DNA from: JBOFDK01 sp051656485
GTDB taxonomy: Bacteria; Bacillota; Clostridia; Lachnospirales; Cellulosilyticaceae
Direction: 5' to 3'
Assembly (NCBI GenBank): GCA_051656485.1
Contig: JBOGBZ010000127.1
Location: forward strand, 1-11,858
Length of the DNA stretch: 11,858 nucleotides
Both the position numbers and the translations under genes were made by a program. The notes under the pieces were generated by a model that was not told the DNA's origin, searched no databases, and was given only the letters and a program-made list of their open reading frames with translations. Position 1 is the first letter of the stretch; every line of letters starts with the position of its first letter. Below, in pieces: positions 5,049 to 11,858 of this stretch.

Positions 5049-6752
5049 ATGTTACTTAGCAAATTATTAGGCGAAAGAATCAAAGAAAAACCAGGTGATG
5101 CTACAAGCATTAGCCATATTTATCTTGTAAGAGGAGGATACGCGCGTCAGGTATCGAATGGTATTTATTCATTACTTATGCCAGCAAAGCGTATCACGAC
5201 AAAGATTGAGAATATCATCCGTGAGGAAATGAATCGTATCGATGGTCAAGAGGTTATGTTCCCAGTTGTATTACCAGCAGACCTTTGGCAAGAATCAGGA
5301 AGATTCGAAGGCGTGGGCAATGAACTTGTACGTTTCAAAGACCGTACAGGAAAAGATATGGTACTTGGTATGACACATGAGGAAGCAGCAGTACATCTTG
5401 CACGTACAGAAGCGAAGTCTTATGCACAGTATCCATTTATGATTTACCAAATTCAAACAAAATTCCGTGACGAGCCTCGTGCACGTGGTGGCCTTATCCG
5501 TGTAAAAGAATTCACAATGAAGGATGCATACTCTTTCCATACATCAAATGAAGATTTAGAAGTATACTACGATGAGTGTTTACAAGCATACCACAACATC
5601 TTTGCAAAAGCAGGTGTACCAGAAGTTATCTGTGTAAAATCAGATACAGGTATGATGGGTGGTAAGGTAGCACACGAATTCATGCTTCTTACAGATATCG
5701 GTGAAGATACAATCGTTGTATGTGATTCTTGTGACTACCGTTCAAATATGGAAGTTGCAGTATCAAAACTTGATAAGTACGAAGTAGCAGAAGAAGCGAT
5801 GCAAGAAGTACACACACCAGGTATCAAAGATATCGAGTCACTTGCAGAGTTCTTCAAAGTACCAACAAACCGTCTTCTTAAAGCATGTGTATTCGAAGTA
5901 GAAGGTAGAGAGCAACCACTTGTTGTATTCATCAGAGGTGACTTACAAGTGAATGAATCTAAGCTTTCAAAAGTGGTTCAAGCGAATGTGACACCATTTA
6001 CAAACTACGAAGCACTTGATTTATCATTTGGTTTCATTGGTCCAGTAGGCTTTGATGCAAAAGGTGCACAAGTTGTATGGGATGCATCTCTAGAAGGTGA
6101 GACAAACCTTATCTGTGGTGCAAATAAAGATGACTACCATATGAGCGGAGTAAGTGTAGTTCGTGACTTAGATGCAAAAGATTTTATCGACGTATCAGAA
6201 GTAAACGAAGGCCATGAATGTCCACACTGCCAAGGTAAACTTCAATTCAAACGTGGTGTAGAAGTGGGGAACATCTTCCAACTTGGTACAAAATACACAG
6301 AGAGTATGAAGATGACATACACAGACAACGATGGTAAGTCAAAAACACCTATTATGGGATGCTACGGTATCGGGGTAGGTAGACTTCTAGCTTGTATCAT
6401 TGAGTCTCATCATGATGATTACGGCCCAATTTGGCCATATGCAGTCGCACCATGGCAAGTACACATTACTACATTAAATAGTAAGAAAGTAGATATGGGT
6501 GCAGTAGGACATGAAATCTACAACAACCTTAAGTCAAAATACGAAGTCATCCTAGATGATAGAGATATGGGTGCTGGAGCTAAATTTGCAGACGCAGATT
6601 TACTAGGTGTGCCAATCCGTATCGTCGTAGGTGAGAGAAACTTCCAAAATGGTGAAGTAGAGATCATGACACGTGATAAATCAATTAAAGAACTCGTAAA
6701 AATCGAAAATATCGAAGAAGCAATTGCAGATATCGTGAATAAAATAAAATAA
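5049..6752 (+). CDS. proS: Prolyl-tRNA synthetase (bacterial type, with editing domain)
   Basis: Class II aminoacyl-tRNA synthetase that charges tRNA-Pro with proline in the cytoplasm; 567 residues, the usual length of the bacterial form. Motif 1 is around 66-76 (GQEVMFPVVLP), followed by GMTHEE (107-112) and motif 2 FRDEPRARGG (139-148). The editing insertion follows (about 225-400, with NRLLKACVF), which removes mischarged alanine. Motif 3 GCYGIGVGRLLA is at about 437-448, and the anticodon-binding domain begins at WQVHITTLN. I chose the ATG at 5049: AGGAG lies seven bases upstream and MLLSKLLGERIKEKP is the normal family start. An in-frame ATG at 4989 would add 20 unrelated basic residues. 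Expression is controlled by the T-box leader, and a terminator follows. Confidence 0.97.
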   Translation: MLLSKLLGERIKEKPGDATSISHIYLVRGGYARQVSNGIYSLLMPAKRITTKIENIIREEMNRIDGQEVMFPVVLPADLWQESGRFEGVGNELVRFKDRTGKDMVLGMTHEEAAVHLARTEAKSYAQYPFMIYQIQTKFRDEPRARGGLIRVKEFTMKDAYSFHTSNEDLEVYYDECLQAYHNIFAKAGVPEVICVKSDTGMMGGKVAHEFMLLTDIGEDTIVVCDSCDYRSNMEVAVSKLDKYEVAEEAMQEVHTPGIKDIESLAEFFKVPTNRLLKACVFEVEGREQPLVVFIRGDLQVNESKLSKVVQANVTPFTNYEALDLSFGFIGPVGFDAKGAQVVWDASLEGETNLICGANKDDYHMSGVSVVRDLDAKDFIDVSEVNEGHECPHCQGKLQFKRGVEVGNIFQLGTKYTESMKMTYTDNDGKSKTPIMGCYGIGVGRLLACIIESHHDDYGPIWPYAVAPWQVHITTLNSKKVDMGAVGHEIYNNLKSKYEVILDDRDMGAGAKFADADLLGVPIRIVVGERNFQNGEVEIMTRDKSIKELVKIENIEEAIADIVNKIK

Positions 6753-6765
6753 TAAATACTAAAAG

Positions 6766-6807
6766 ACACAAAAGGTTAGCATAATAAGAAAGCCTTTTGT
6801 GTTTTTT
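6766..6807 (+). terminator. Terminator after proS
   Basis: Stem ACACAAAAGG / CCTTTTGTGT with a 17-base loop, followed by T-rich sequence to 6807. No strong promoter is seen between this hairpin and cls, so cls may depend partly on read-through. Confidence 0.85.
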
Positions 6808-6838
6808 AAAATAAATTTTAAAAGAGAGGAGGAAGAGC

Positions 6839-8386
6839 ATGGATAAAATGATTAAAAAACTTCTCAAATTTTTATTTAGTAGAATGTTTATCGTGGGGAT
6901 GCTTATTTTAATTCAATTAATGATTTTATTTTTAGCGATATGGACGTTGGGGGAATACTTTGTATACGCGTATATCGTATTTATCGCCATTAGTTTATTG
7001 ACGGTTTTATATATATTAAATAAGAAGGAAAACCCTTCCTATAAATTAGCCTGGGTAATTCCTATATTACTTGTCCCTGTATTTGGTGGACTCTTTTATG
7101 TATTTGTAGGTGGTGATAAAGCGGGTAAACGTTTCAGGAAAGAATGTAATGAGATTTTCGAGACACGGCGAACAACGCTTTTTCAAGATGAAGCAGTCTA
7201 CCTAGAAATTCAAGAAGAAAATAAAGCCATAGCAAATCAAGCTAAATACATCATGGATTATGCAGGATACCCTATTTATAAGAACACAACTACGACATAT
7301 CTAAGCCCTGGAGAAAAATTCTTTGAAGTACTTATAAAGGAAATGAAAGAAGCAAAACACTTTATTTTTATGGAATACTTCATTATAGAAGAAGGAAAGA
7401 TGTGGGATACCCTTTTAAAAATTATGGAACAAAAAGTAAAAGAAGGTGTGGATGTAAGAGTCATCTATGATGATGCGGGGACGATACAGACCTTACCAAT
7501 AGGGTATGCGGAGTATTTAAGAACAAAAGGTATAAAAGTAGGGGTATTTAATGAAATAAAAGCCCAACTTTCCTTAAAGTTTAATAATAGGGATCATAGA
7601 AAAATAACAGTTATTGATGGTTATACAGGGTTTACAGGTGGTATTAATCTAGCAGATGAATATATCAATGAGATAGAAAAATTCGGCCACTGGAAAGACA
7701 CATCATTAATGGTTAAAGGAGAAGCAGTAGCAAACCTCACCATTATGTTTTTACAAGCATGGGAATACATTACAAAGAAAAGAGAAAATACTAAGAAATT
7801 CATGCCTTACGCACATCATCCAGAAGCTTTTGAGTCAGATGGCTATGTGCAACCTTATGGAGATAGCCCATTAGATGATGAAACAGTAGGGGAAAATGTG
7901 TATTTAAATATGATTCATAAAGCGACGGACTATGTGTATATCAATACACCCTATCTTATAGTAGATAATGAGCTGATGGTAGCCATTACATTAGCTGCTA
8001 AGAGTGGTGTAGATGTACGTATTGTCACACCTCATATAGAAGACAAATGGTATGTGCATTTAGTTACCCGTGCATATTATCAGCAACTTATCGAAGCAGG
8101 TGTTAAGATTTACGAATACACACCAGGGTTTATTCATTCAAAAACTTTCGTAGCAGATGATGAGGTAGGGGTTGTAGGAACGATTAATCTAGATTATCGA
8201 AGTCTATATCTACACTTTGAGTGTGGCGTATGGTTGTATAAGACTCGGTCAGTCCTACAAATCAAAGAAGATTTCTTAGAAACACTGAAAATATGTATGC
8301 CGATTACCTTAGAGGAATGCCATAGAGTGAGATGGTATGTGCGTTTTATAAGGTCTATACTGAGGGTGTTTGCCCCACTTATGTAA
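6839..8386 (+). CDS. cls: Cardiolipin synthase, phospholipase D type
   Basis: Membrane enzyme that joins two phosphatidylglycerol molecules to cardiolipin and glycerol; 515 residues. Two N-terminal membrane helices (about 16-34 and 40-60) and the PLDc_N region (NPSYKLAWVIPILLVPVFGG) are followed by two catalytic HKD motifs. The first is HRKITVID (H253, K255, D260) followed by GGINLADEY; the second is HSKTFVAD (H433, K435, D440) followed by GTINLDYRS. Both are intact. The length and two-domain layout match Firmicute Cls. A strong AGAGGAGG site precedes the ATG. The C-terminus ends in a basic amphipathic stretch typical of the family. It stands between proS and a peptidase gene with no sign of functional linkage. 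Confidence 0.95.
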   Translation: MDKMIKKLLKFLFSRMFIVGMLILIQLMILFLAIWTLGEYFVYAYIVFIAISLLTVLYILNKKENPSYKLAWVIPILLVPVFGGLFYVFVGGDKAGKRFRKECNEIFETRRTTLFQDEAVYLEIQEENKAIANQAKYIMDYAGYPIYKNTTTTYLSPGEKFFEVLIKEMKEAKHFIFMEYFIIEEGKMWDTLLKIMEQKVKEGVDVRVIYDDAGTIQTLPIGYAEYLRTKGIKVGVFNEIKAQLSLKFNNRDHRKITVIDGYTGFTGGINLADEYINEIEKFGHWKDTSLMVKGEAVANLTIMFLQAWEYITKKRENTKKFMPYAHHPEAFESDGYVQPYGDSPLDDETVGENVYLNMIHKATDYVYINTPYLIVDNELMVAITLAAKSGVDVRIVTPHIEDKWYVHLVTRAYYQQLIEAGVKIYEYTPGFIHSKTFVADDEVGVVGTINLDYRSLYLHFECGVWLYKTRSVLQIKEDFLETLKICMPITLEECHRVRWYVRFIRSILRVFAPLM

Positions 8387-8413
8387 ATTATTTAGCAATG
8401 TATATGGAAAATA

Positions 8414-8542
8414 TAGACATCCTAAATTTGGAAGAGTATAATGTAAATGTGTGTAATGTTATTTAAAATAAGATGGATTACTAAAAACCAACCTTAGGGA
8501 AAAGAGTGAGTATAGTCAAAAACTATATGAGCTCTTTTTTTT
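8414..8542 (+). promoter_or_regulatory. Intergenic promoter and possible ~95-base RNA
   Basis: TAGACA (8414-8419), a 17-base spacer and TATAAT (8437-8442) form a good promoter that leads straight to the terminator at 8502-8542. A transcript would be about 95 bases and has no meaningful reading frame. It could be a small RNA, or the hairpin could simply end cls transcripts and the promoter be chance in AT-rich DNA. Confidence 0.35.
8502..8542 (+). terminator. Terminator after cls
   Basis: Two-part stem: AAGAG with CTCTT and TATAG with CTATA, separated by an unpaired TGAG on each side, followed by eight T. It is 115 bases after the cls stop. Confidence 0.72.
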
Positions 8543-8629
8543 GTGTTTATAGATAAGCACAGACAAAAAAGTGACGGAATAGAGTATAACGTGACTATAT
8601 AATATAAAAAGGCCTAAGGAGGAATTAAA

Positions 8630-9391
8630 ATGGAAGCAGTAAAATCCAATAGAAATTTAAATGAATTACACCCTAAAGTCAAAGAACTAGCAGAAAAATT
8701 CATACAAGAATGTAAAAAGCAAGGGATTGAGGTAGGCATCAGTGAGACTTACCGCACAGTAGAAAGACAAGAGTATCTTTATGCACAAGGGCGGACACGC
8801 TCTGGGGGAATCGTAACCAATGCAAGGGGAAAGGATATGAAGTCTTACCATCAGTGGCGACTCGCATTTGATGCTTTTCAGAATGTGAAGGGGCAGGAAT
8901 ATGATACAGCGGTCATAAAGAAAATGGGTGCCATAGGTACGCAATTAGGCTTAGAATGGGGAGGTAATTGGTCGACATTTAAAGATACACCGCATTTTCA
9001 GTATACCTTTGGGCTTAGTATAGCAGACTTGAAAAGCGGTAAAAAGCCACCAGTGTATACACTCAATACACCAAGTACGAATCCTCCACCAATAGTTGTA
9101 CCAAAGCCTGCTGTTGATACTGCATATGAAAAAGCAGTCAAAATACTAGAAGAGGTAGGTGTGGTTAATTCTCCAGAGGCATGGTATCCAACGCCTAATA
9201 CGGAATATACAGAAGCACTTATCGAAAATATGCTTGTAGCGTTGATGAGAGATATCAGTTTTGACTATCAGATTAAAATCTTTCAACTATTAGGTATCTT
9301 ATCAAGTCCAGAGGCATGGCTCAATAAAGATTTTAAAGAAGACTATGTAAAAATACTCATACAAAGGGTGGCAGCAGTATTAGAAAAATAA
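8630..9391 (+). CDS. M15-family peptidoglycan peptidase with C-terminal repeats
   Basis: Zinc peptidase of the D-Ala-D-Ala carboxypeptidase / L-Ala-D-Glu endopeptidase type (VanY, CwlK and phage endolysins such as Ply500), 253 residues. The catalytic domain (about 10-135) has SYHQWRLAFD at 72-81, giving zinc ligands H74 and D81, and DTPHFQ at 119-124, giving H122 and the likely catalytic D119. The family's usual glycine at position 77 is arginine. A proline-rich linker (140-162) leads to two related ~44-residue repeats (about 164-209 and 211-253), each with SPEAW (181-185, 226-230) and a following amphipathic helix; these may bind cell wall. No signal peptide is visible, so release would need lysis or another route, as in endolysins. 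AAGGAGG lies seven bases before the ATG. No other phage genes are present. Confidence 0.88.
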   Translation: MEAVKSNRNLNELHPKVKELAEKFIQECKKQGIEVGISETYRTVERQEYLYAQGRTRSGGIVTNARGKDMKSYHQWRLAFDAFQNVKGQEYDTAVIKKMGAIGTQLGLEWGGNWSTFKDTPHFQYTFGLSIADLKSGKKPPVYTLNTPSTNPPPIVVPKPAVDTAYEKAVKILEEVGVVNSPEAWYPTPNTEYTEALIENMLVALMRDISFDYQIKIFQLLGILSSPEAWLNKDFKEDYVKILIQRVAAVLEK

Positions 9392-9404
9392 ATAAGTGAC
9401 AAAG

Positions 9405-9441
9405 AAAAGGTTATTTCTGGAATTAAAGAGATAACCTTTTT
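9405..9441 (+). terminator. Terminator after the M15 peptidase gene
   Basis: Stem AAAAGGTTAT / ATAACCTTTT with a 16-base loop and a short T-tract ending at 9441, 14 bases after the stop codon. Confidence 0.85.
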
Positions 9442-9467
9442 GTAATTCGGATAAAAGCTGATATAAT
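9439..9467 (+). promoter_or_regulatory. Promoter of the HAD phosphatase gene
   Basis: TGATATAAT (9459-9467) is an extended -10 box. A weak -35 (TTTGTA or the overlapping TTGTAA) lies at the right distance and overlaps the T-tract of the preceding terminator. The start codon is 35 bases downstream. Confidence 0.6.
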
Positions 9468-9502
9468 AAGAAGAAAAACATTAAAAGTTATAGGAGATAG
9501 TT

Positions 9503-10315
9503 ATGTATAAACTTATTGCACTTGATATGGATGGCACACTTTTAAAAAGCGATCACACGATTTCAGAGGAAACAAAACATAAATTAATGCAAGCAAAAGA
9601 ACTAGGTGTAAAGGTAGTTCTTGCATCAGGTAGACCTATAGAAGGCTTACAGCGTTATCTAGAGGAATTAGATTTACAAAATGAAGGGGACTATGTAGTA
9701 AGTTATAATGGTGCCTTTGTACAAGATACGTATACAAAAGAAGTCGTAAGTAAAATCACACTTAAAGGCCAAGACTTACATGAACTGCATGAACTGGCAC
9801 AGGAGCTTAAGGTAAATATCCATGCTTTTTCAAAACTAGGCTGTATCACACCGATCTTAACGAAGTATTCAGAGTTAGAAGGAGAGATTAATGGTATTGA
9901 TGTGACAGTACTAGATTACAATACAATTGAAAAAGAGGAAGACATCATTAAAATTATGATGGTAGAAGAACCAGAGATATTAGAAGCAGCTATAAAAAAA
10001 TTACCAGCAGAAATCTATGAGAAGTACACAGTCGTACGTAGTGCGCCATTCTTCTTGGAGTTCCTTCATAAAGAAGTGAATAAAGGGGCAGGTGTAAAAG
10101 CCCTTGCAGAAGCCTTAAATATCACAAGAGAAGAAGTCATCTGTGTAGGGGATGCAGGGAATGATGAACATATGGTACGATTCGCGGGATTAGGTGTAGC
10201 CATGGGTAATGCATTCCCAGAACTAAAAGAAATAGCGAATTTTATTACTAAGACAAATGAAGAAGATGGCGTGGCCCATGTAGTAGATAAATTCATTTTA
10301 AAAACTGTAATATAG
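9503..10315 (+). CDS. Cof-type HAD hydrolase (IIB subfamily)
   Basis: Cytoplasmic phosphatase of 270 residues in the Cof/YidA branch of the haloacid dehalogenase superfamily, which hydrolyses sugar phosphates and similar small phosphoesters. All four motifs are intact: DMDGT (8-12, nucleophile D8 and acid D10), SGRP (42-45), K194 in NKGAGVKAL, and GDAGNDEHM (216-224), which binds magnesium. The C2B cap domain lies between motifs II and III (about 85-185). The exact substrate cannot be told from sequence. TAGGAGAT precedes the ATG by about eight bases. It has its own promoter; no clear terminator is seen before the following lipoprotein gene, 77 bases on. Confidence 0.93.
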   Translation: MYKLIALDMDGTLLKSDHTISEETKHKLMQAKELGVKVVLASGRPIEGLQRYLEELDLQNEGDYVVSYNGAFVQDTYTKEVVSKITLKGQDLHELHELAQELKVNIHAFSKLGCITPILTKYSELEGEINGIDVTVLDYNTIEKEEDIIKIMMVEEPEILEAAIKKLPAEIYEKYTVVRSAPFFLEFLHKEVNKGAGVKALAEALNITREEVICVGDAGNDEHMVRFAGLGVAMGNAFPELKEIANFITKTNEEDGVAHVVDKFILKTVI

Positions 10316-10392
10316 ATGTACATTAATATTAATACAGTGGTAATGAATATGTGATAAGATGAAGCCAATGAGAATATAGTGGAGGTACGCAT

Positions 10393-11037
10393 ATGAAAGC
10401 AAAATTAGTTAAAGGGCTAGCGGTAGCGCTCTTAAGCTTTACAGCCCTAACAGGATGTGCAAATCAAGATGCAAATCAGATAGATACACTTAATGAAAAA
10501 TTAGTTCAGTTAGAGACGACAAATAAAGAATTACAAACAAGTATACAAGAATTAGAAAAAGAAGTAGATGCCTTAACAACTGAAAACAATAGCTTATTGC
10601 TAGAAATTGAAGGCATTACAAAAGTAGAGTATACACTTTATACACGTGATGTAGATAGTTGGGAAATTATAGAGACTGAAAAAGTAAAGGTAGATAAGAC
10701 CGTATCTATAGAAGAAAAACTACAAACATTAGCGAATGTATTATCAAAAACAGAGTTTGGTGGGCTAGAAATAGAAGTACAAGGCATCAAGAAAATAAAT
10801 GGTGATGATATCGCAATGATTAATCTTAAAGATGCAGGAGAAGGGGATAATACGTGGGAACGTAAATACTTCCAAGGATCTGCAGGTGGGGAGATAACAA
10901 ATACAGCCATTCAAGAAACCTTCTTACAAAAAGAAATGAAAGAAGACTGGATAGATGGTATTAAGATTTTATATAATGGAGAAGAGATGATGTCATCACA
11001 TATGACTCTCGGACCAATCATCTATAGAAACAAATAA
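10393..11037 (+). CDS. Coiled-coil lipoprotein with possible GerMN-like domain
   Basis: Secreted lipoprotein of 214 residues. It has a short basic N-terminus, a hydrophobic segment and a lipobox LTGC, with C22 the likely lipidated residue. Residues about 29-75 form a strong heptad-like coiled coil (TLNEKLVQLETTNKELQTSI). The C-terminal part (about 80-205) contains SIEEKLQTLANVLS, alternating strands, an EITNTAIQETFLQ helix and a final IDGIKILYNGE. That order resembles GerMN-type domains of spore-germination and envelope lipoproteins, but I cannot confirm the family. GTGGAGG stands eight bases before the ATG. A strong terminator follows. It probably sits on the outer face of the cytoplasmic membrane; its function is unknown. 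Confidence 0.8.
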   Translation: MKAKLVKGLAVALLSFTALTGCANQDANQIDTLNEKLVQLETTNKELQTSIQELEKEVDALTTENNSLLLEIEGITKVEYTLYTRDVDSWEIIETEKVKVDKTVSIEEKLQTLANVLSKTEFGGLEIEVQGIKKINGDDIAMINLKDAGEGDNTWERKYFQGSAGGEITNTAIQETFLQKEMKEDWIDGIKILYNGEEMMSSHMTLGPIIYRNK

Positions 11038-11045
11038 AACCCTTG

Positions 11046-11096
11046 AAAACCATAGTGTTTCACTTGAAAAAAGTGGAAATATACTATGGTTTTTTT
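11046..11096 (+). terminator. Terminator after the lipoprotein gene
   Basis: Long stem AAAACCATAGT / ACTATGGTTTT with an inner helix (TTCACTT / AAGTGGAA) and a T-run ending at 11096. It begins nine bases after the stop codon. Confidence 0.9.
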
Positions 11097-11111
11097 ATAG
11101 GTTTCATAATA

Positions 11112-11200
11112 TTGTTAAAAAAATATTTATTAATATAGTATACATGACATAAATATAGTTATAAAAGACTATAAAAAGTACATATAAAAAGTGCTTTTTT
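11112..11200 (+). other. Intergenic hairpins with a possible weak promoter
   Basis: This is part of a 342-base stretch without a gene. TTGTTA (11112-11117) and TATAGT (11134-11139), 16 bases apart, could form a promoter. Two hairpins follow: TATAGT / ACTATA (11154-11173) and AAAAGTAC / GTGCTTTT (11174-11198), the latter ending in a T-run. This could be a very short transcript or a backup terminator for the lipoprotein gene. AT-richness makes chance matches likely. Confidence 0.3.
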
Positions 11201-11284
11201 ACTTAAAATTATAGATGATTTAAACAAATTGCCAAGATATTGCACTAAAGGACAAAAATGACCTATAACGCTTTTTTCAGAAAG

Positions 11285-11293
11285 TGATATAAT
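11285..11293 (+). promoter_or_regulatory. Extended -10 promoter of the solute-binding protein gene
   Basis: TGATATAAT is an extended -10 box with no clear -35. Transcription from about 11300 gives a leader of about 80 bases with a small hairpin (AGTATT / AATACT, 11309-11326). No catabolite-control site with a good match was found nearby. Confidence 0.6.
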
Positions 11294-11379
11294 CAAAATG
11301 GTAGAACGAGTATTCAAAAAAATACTTCAATTTAATCAACTAGGGTTTTTAAAAAAAGGAAACTTATAAAGGAGATGGA

Positions 11380-11858
11380 ATGATGAAAAAGTTTTCAAAA
11401 GTATTAGCATTAGGACTTGCAGCAACCATGCTTGGGGGAGCATTCGTTGGATGCCAACCAAAAGAACAACCAAAACCAGAAGCTGAAAAACCAGCTGACA
11501 ATGGTGGAGACACAGCAAAACAACCAGAAGCTGAAAAGCCAGCTGGCCCTGTAACACTTAAGACAGTATCTATGTTCGGTGGCACAGACCCACATGCTGA
11601 ATTCTATCAAAAATTACAAGCAGATTTCCAAGCTGCTAACTCAAATGTAACAATCGAAGATGAATCTGCAACAGCTGACCCAGCATGGAAATCAGCAGTA
11701 GCTACAGATTTCGCAGCTGGTAATGAACCAGACGTTATCTTCTACTTCACAGAAGCTCAAGCAAAACCACTTGTAGATGGTGGCAAAGTAGTTTCAATTG
11801 ATGAAATCCGTACAGTAGATCCAGAATACGGAAAAAACATTGCTGATTCAGCATACAA
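11380..11858 (+). CDS. Extracellular solute-binding lipoprotein (ABC importer), partial
   Basis: First 159 codons of a gene that runs off the window end. It has a signal peptide (MMKKFSKVLALGLAATMLGG) and a lipobox-like FVGC with C25 as the likely lipidated cysteine. A flexible Glu/Pro/Lys linker with the repeated unit PEAEKPA follows (about 33-57). The mature domain then begins VTLKTVSMFGG, with FYQKLQADFQAAN and FAAGNEPDVIFYF, typical of family 1 substrate-binding proteins that capture sugars or oligosaccharides for ABC importers. The sugar cannot be told. AAAGGAG at 11368-11374 serves either ATG at 11380 or the next one at 11383; the latter has the more usual 8-base spacing. Membrane permease genes would be expected beyond the window. 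Confidence 0.88.
   Translation, partial: MMKKFSKVLALGLAATMLGGAFVGCQPKEQPKPEAEKPADNGGDTAKQPEAEKPAGPVTLKTVSMFGGTDPHAEFYQKLQADFQAANSNVTIEDESATADPAWKSAVATDFAAGNEPDVIFYFTEAQAKPLVDGGKVVSIDEIRTVDPEYGKNIADSAY

Noticed and set aside
5482..5487. Other CACGTG sites (also 6670-6675 and 10643-10648) as parS
   Set aside because: The flanks do not match the TGTT...AACA arms of parS; they are ordinary coding sequence.
11258..11280. Possible catabolite-response (cre) element before the solute-binding protein gene
   Set aside because: An ATAACG...TTTTTTCA stretch is superficially similar but mismatches several conserved cre positions.
11336..11610. Several minus-strand frames opposite the solute-binding protein start
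   Set aside because: They are mirror images of the Pro/Glu/Lys-rich linker and signal peptide of the real gene; none has a ribosome binding site.

Overview
The window is AT-rich chromosomal DNA of a low-GC Gram-positive bacterium, most likely a clostridium of the Lachnospiraceae/Cellulosilyticum type. This rests on the parA-parB-DUF4446 gene order, strong AGGAG-type ribosome binding sites, T-run terminators, a T-box leader on a tRNA synthetase gene, a TPP riboswitch on thiT, and two lipoproteins. The genus is inference. No rRNA, tRNA, CRISPR array or transposase gene was seen.

Left part (1-2760): the chromosome partition genes parA (soj) and parB (spo0J) overlap by one base and are followed by a membrane-anchored DUF4446 gene ending in a strong terminator. 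Just beyond lies a perfect palindrome containing a parS-type ParB site. It forms the last codons of a convergent GNAT acetyltransferase gene. That gene is broken by a one-base frameshift after residue 29, so its N-terminus and main body are in different frames.

Middle (2900-4740): a small YkuS-like gene shares a bidirectional terminator with thiT, the thiamine-binding ECF transporter subunit. thiT has a complete minus-strand control region: a TTGACA/TATGAT promoter, a TPP riboswitch and an intrinsic terminator. Between thiT and proS is a stretch of about 300 bases with no conventional gene. It holds two convergent promoters with extended -10 boxes, a shared bidirectional terminator, a related ~34-base sequence near the 5' end of each predicted RNA, and a minus-strand reading frame for a very short hydrophobic peptide with a lysine-rich tail. 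This resembles a type I toxin-antitoxin (holin-like toxin) locus and is the most interesting part of the window.

Right part (4670-11858): proS with a proline T-box leader, cls (cardiolipin synthase), an M15-type peptidoglycan peptidase with C-terminal repeats, a Cof-type HAD phosphatase, a coiled-coil lipoprotein, and the first ~160 codons of an extracellular solute-binding lipoprotein cut by the window end. Most have their own terminators, so this is a row of separately transcribed housekeeping and envelope genes rather than one operon.
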